Under the pieces are notes generated by a model. That model was given only the letters and a program-made list of their open reading frames with translations, searched no databases and was not told the DNA's origin. From positions 124,001 through 188,000 of the forward strand of contig CAIRDP010000063.1 in NCBI GenBank assembly GCA_903877385.1: DNA of 64,000 nt, read 5' to 3'. Source of the DNA: an uncultured Bacteroidales bacterium. Its GTDB lineage: Bacteria > Bacteroidota > Bacteroidia > Bacteroidales > FEN-979. Positions 61,544 through 64,000 of the stretch are shown here, piece by piece. The translations under genes and the position numbers were made by a program. How positions within the stretch are numbered: the stretch's first letter is position 1; each line of letters opens with the position of its first letter.

Positions 61544-63151
61544 TTACTGAACAACGACTTTTCTTTCGATAGTTGCGTTCTCGGTAGTCACTTTCAGCAT
61601 ATAAATGCCTGCTTTCAGTGATGAGGTGTTAACTGATGCTGTTTTGCTGTCAAGCTGCTTGTTGATAACCAGCTGGCCGGCAACATTGAAAATCTGGATC
61701 ATCTGAATATTTGAACCGGTTTCAACGTTCAGGATGTCCTTTACAGGGTTCGGGTAAACTTTGATGCCGCTTTCCGAAATTTCATCAACTCCGACTCCGC
61801 CAACATAGACATAACCGGTCTTCACCAGGCTGTTAACCGATCCGAAGGCATTTGATACCTTGAGGGTCACGTTAAAAGTTCCCGATGTATTATAGGTAAC
61901 TACCGGAGGGTTCTTTGATGATGAGGTTGCGGGGGTGCCACCCTGGAAGGTCCACAGGTAGGTGCAGGGGGATGTGGCAATACCGGTTGAAGTGTTTGTG
62001 TAAATAATCTGGCCGCCTTTGGCAACAGCCTGTGTGTTTGACGTGAAGTTTGCAACTGCTGCTACTACAGGAACATGGCATACGAAGATGCCGTCGGTAG
62101 TACCGGTGCTGAATGAGCCTGCATACATAACGGAATCGTTAAAACTGGTCTCGCAGGTAACCTGGGTTCCTTGGAGGTCAGGATCAACAGCGTTGAAGTT
62201 TGCGCCGTCATCGAATGAATAGGCAAGGCCAACCCTGTTTGGCTGGTTTGTTGCATCAACGCCTGAAGAAACCCAGGTACTTGCTGTGCCGGCAACGAAG
62301 GTCAGCTGGTTGTTGTACAATGAACCGCCATAGGTTGCGGCTGTATAAGTAACACCACCGTCGGTCGATCCTGCAAGAAGGCCAAGGGTATCGGTTGTGC
62401 TGTAGAATTTCATGCAGAAACCGTTGTTTGCATCTTTAAATGCAGGCCATGTATTTTTGCCGGTCATGTTAGGAATGGCAGCTGCAGTCCAGGTCAACCC
62501 CTTATCCGCTGAACGGTAGACATGTCCTTTGTTTGTTCCGAACCAGATGTTGCTTCCCGATGCTCCGCAGTCAACTGTCCATCCGGCTTCGCCTGTTGTA
62601 ATAGCAGGCAGAGTGGTCGGGTCAACCACGGTCCATGTGGTACCGCCGTCGCCTGTGGTATAAATTTCGAATTTACCGCTGATTGGGTCTCCGATAGCAC
62701 AACCATTGTTGGCATCAAAGAAATAAAGGCAATCGGGGAATGATGCACTTGCTGTGTACATACTTGAAGTGCCCTGCCTTGCCCAGGTTGCTCCGCCATC
62801 GGTAGTTTTGTAAACACCCTGGAGGTTGCTCCCCGATACTTTGTACATTGCAGCCCATGCAGTATTTTCGTCAATTGCAGTGATCATTGAAACACTGAGT
62901 CCCGATGCACCTGAAATTACGTGAGGTGTCCATGTTGTGCCACCGTCGGTGGTAACAGCAACATCCTGACAGGCTGCACTGCCGCCCGAACCGTCATAAC
63001 CCCCGGCCCATGCAACAGTGGAACTGGTTGCGAAAACATTCATAACACCTCTAGAGGTTGTTGACCATCCAAGACCCTGGGTTATCCAATGCTGGCCAAA
63101 GGTCAGTCCGCTGAAAGCAATAATTGCTAAAACTAGTAATGTTCTTTTCAT
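61544..63151 (-). CDS. Type IX-secreted protein with sortilin/BNR-like repeats, PKD and C-terminal sorting domain
   Basis: 535 residues. Signal peptide (LLVLAIIAFSGLTFG). BNR/YCF48-like propeller repeats (TTDGGTTWTPHV, KTTDGGATWARQ, TTGDGGTTWTVVD; about 30-360), a PKD domain (about 380-445, AVAKGGQIIYTNTSTG and YNTSGTFNVTLKVSN), then the sorting domain (about 455-535, GIKVYPNPVKDILNV ... GIYMLKVTTENATIERKVVV). Exported to the cell surface through T9SS; may bind photosynthesis-like or sugar ligands, function unknown. A TATGTTTG box on the minus strand (63189-63196) is a possible promoter. Confidence 0.93.
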   Translation of the reverse strand: MKRTLLVLAIIAFSGLTFGQHWITQGLGWSTTSRGVMNVFATSSTVAWAGGYDGSGGSAACQDVAVTTDGGTTWTPHVISGASGLSVSMITAIDENTAWAAMYKVSGSNLQGVYKTTDGGATWARQGTSSMYTASASFPDCLYFFDANNGCAIGDPISGKFEIYTTGDGGTTWTVVDPTTLPAITTGEAGWTVDCGASGSNIWFGTNKGHVYRSADKGLTWTAAAIPNMTGKNTWPAFKDANNGFCMKFYSTTDTLGLLAGSTDGGVTYTAATYGGSLYNNQLTFVAGTASTWVSSGVDATNQPNRVGLAYSFDDGANFNAVDPDLQGTQVTCETSFNDSVMYAGSFSTGTTDGIFVCHVPVVAAVANFTSNTQAVAKGGQIIYTNTSTGIATSPCTYLWTFQGGTPATSSSKNPPVVTYNTSGTFNVTLKVSNAFGSVNSLVKTGYVYVGGVGVDEISESGIKVYPNPVKDILNVETGSNIQMIQIFNVAGQLVINKQLDSKTASVNTSSLKAGIYMLKVTTENATIERKVVVQ

Positions 63152-63269
63152 AATTTGAAATTTAAAGGTTAATCAATATTTATTGATACAAACATACAAA
63201 GAAATTCAACATTGTTGACAAAATTTAACATAAAAAGAATGCTTACCTTTGCAGCTCAAAAGTTTACAA

Positions 63270-64000
63270 ATGTTTGAAGGACTAAGTGATAAACTCGACA
63301 GAGCCTTTAAAGTCCTTAAGGGCCATGGGCATATAACCGAAATCAATGTTGCCGAGACTCTGAAGGATGTTCGTAAAGCCTTGCTTGATGCCGACGTCAG
63401 TTTTAAAATCGCCAAGCAATTTACCGACCATGTGAAAGATAAGGCGATAGGGGAGAACGTGCTTACAGCCGTATCGCCCGGACAGCTTATGGTCAAGATT
63501 GTTCATGATGAGCTCGTTGAGTTGATGGGTGGACAAAATGCCGGGATTAACCTTAAAGCAGATCCTGCCATCATCCTGATTGCAGGCCTCCAGGGTTCAG
63601 GAAAAACCACGTTTGCCGCAAAACTGGCCAATTATCTTAAAACCAAAAGAGGAAAAAATCCCATGCTCATCGCCGGTGACGTTTACCGCCCGGCAGCCAT
63701 CGACCAGCTCAAGGTCCTGGGCGCTCAGATAGAAGTCAAGGTATTTACCGGGGAAGACAGCAAAGAGCCTGTAAAGATCGTGAAACACGGTCTTGCCCAT
63801 GCTAAGGATTACGGTCATAATGTAGTCATCATAGATACTGCCGGCCGCCTTGCCATCGACGAGGAAATGATGGATGAGATATTCAACATCAAGCAGGCGG
63901 TGAATCCTCACGAGATCCTTTTCGTGGTTGATTCCATGACAGGCCAGGATGCTGTTAATACTGCAAAAGCTTTCAATGACAGACTCGATTTCGACGGGGT
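63270..64000 (+). CDS. ffh: Signal recognition particle protein Ffh (3' end beyond window)
   Basis: 243 codons visible from ATG 63270. N-domain helices (FEGLSDKLDRAFKVLKGHGH), G1 LIAGLQGSGKTTFAAKLAN, GDVYRPAAIDQL, G3 VVIIDTAGRLAIDEEMM, and FVVDSMTGQDAVNTAKAFND. It is the GTPase of the SRP that brings nascent membrane proteins to FtsY. The M domain is cut off by the window edge. TACCTTTG at 63244-63251 is a likely -7 box. Confidence 0.98.
   Translation, partial: MFEGLSDKLDRAFKVLKGHGHITEINVAETLKDVRKALLDADVSFKIAKQFTDHVKDKAIGENVLTAVSPGQLMVKIVHDELVELMGGQNAGINLKADPAIILIAGLQGSGKTTFAAKLANYLKTKRGKNPMLIAGDVYRPAAIDQLKVLGAQIEVKVFTGEDSKEPVKIVKHGLAHAKDYGHNVVIIDTAGRLAIDEEMMDEIFNIKQAVNPHEILFVVDSMTGQDAVNTAKAFNDRLDFDG

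Overview
The window looks like a chromosome segment of a Bacteroidota bacterium, probably from the Bacteroidales/Marinilabiliales side. Evidence: promoters of the TTG-N19-TAnnTTTG type upstream of tRNAs and genes, tRNA genes without an encoded CCA, a TonB receptor with an N-terminal carboxypeptidase-regulatory-like domain, a GWxTD protein, a type IX-secreted protein with a C-terminal sorting domain, and many PAS-type histidine kinases. I cannot name the species.

Left host part (1-18200): the N-terminal end of a peptide-type ABC permease, tRNA-His, three large sensor kinases, a thioredoxin-fold protein, smpB, a TonB receptor behind a TPP riboswitch (so probably a thiamine or precursor receptor), aroQ with a small tandem duplication at its end, a glycosyltransferase, a GWxTD protein, tRNA-Ser(UGA), an M13 peptidase, a HisKA-REC protein and tRNA-Ser(CGA).

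Integrated element (18201-49090, about 30.9 kb): inserted in the 3' end of tRNA-Ser(CGA). A 24-bp core is duplicated at 18201-18224 and 49067-49090, and matching GTGCAC integrase-arm repeats lie just inside both ends. Left to right it carries: (a) a tyrosine integrase, a small HTH protein, a protein with family-A-polymerase-like palm motifs and a DEDDh exonuclease; (b) a radC remnant and a type II restriction-modification system with one methyltransferase, two paralogous endonucleases, a controller protein and its operator; (c) a hairpin-rich non-coding stretch of about 1.8 kb; (d) a small capsid and packaging module (TerL, TerS-like, protease/scaffold, capsid, portal, connector, spike, lysis genes) with no tape measure, tail tube or sheath; (e) a cargo operon behind a clear fluoride riboswitch: crcB (fluoride channel), DUF190, enolase, dynamin-like GTPase, cation/proton antiporter, UspA, a hypothetical, a HAD protein and PAP2, then phosphoglycerate mutase, EamA and a second PAP2; (f) a small ORF and a HARE-HTH/GIY-YIG nuclease beside attR.

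Main idea: this is a compact phage, or a capsid-forming satellite, that moves a fluoride-response operon. The operon combines fluoride export (CrcB) with spare copies of glycolytic and phosphatase enzymes of classes known to be fluoride-sensitive (enolase, PAP2-type phosphatases) and membrane/ion-homeostasis functions. The predicted transcription start falls right at the aptamer's 5' end, and a 13-codon leader ORF couples by an ATGA overlap to crcB.

Right host part (49091-64000): the displaced tRNA terminator, an NlpC/P60 hydrolase, an L,D-transpeptidase, a zinc-ribbon protein, a MEDS-domain protein translationally coupled to a histidine kinase, an AlbA_2 protein, an outer-membrane protein, pyrI-pyrB, a cyclic-2,3-diphosphoglycerate synthetase-like GTPase, argS, a T9SS-secreted PKD protein and the start of ffh.
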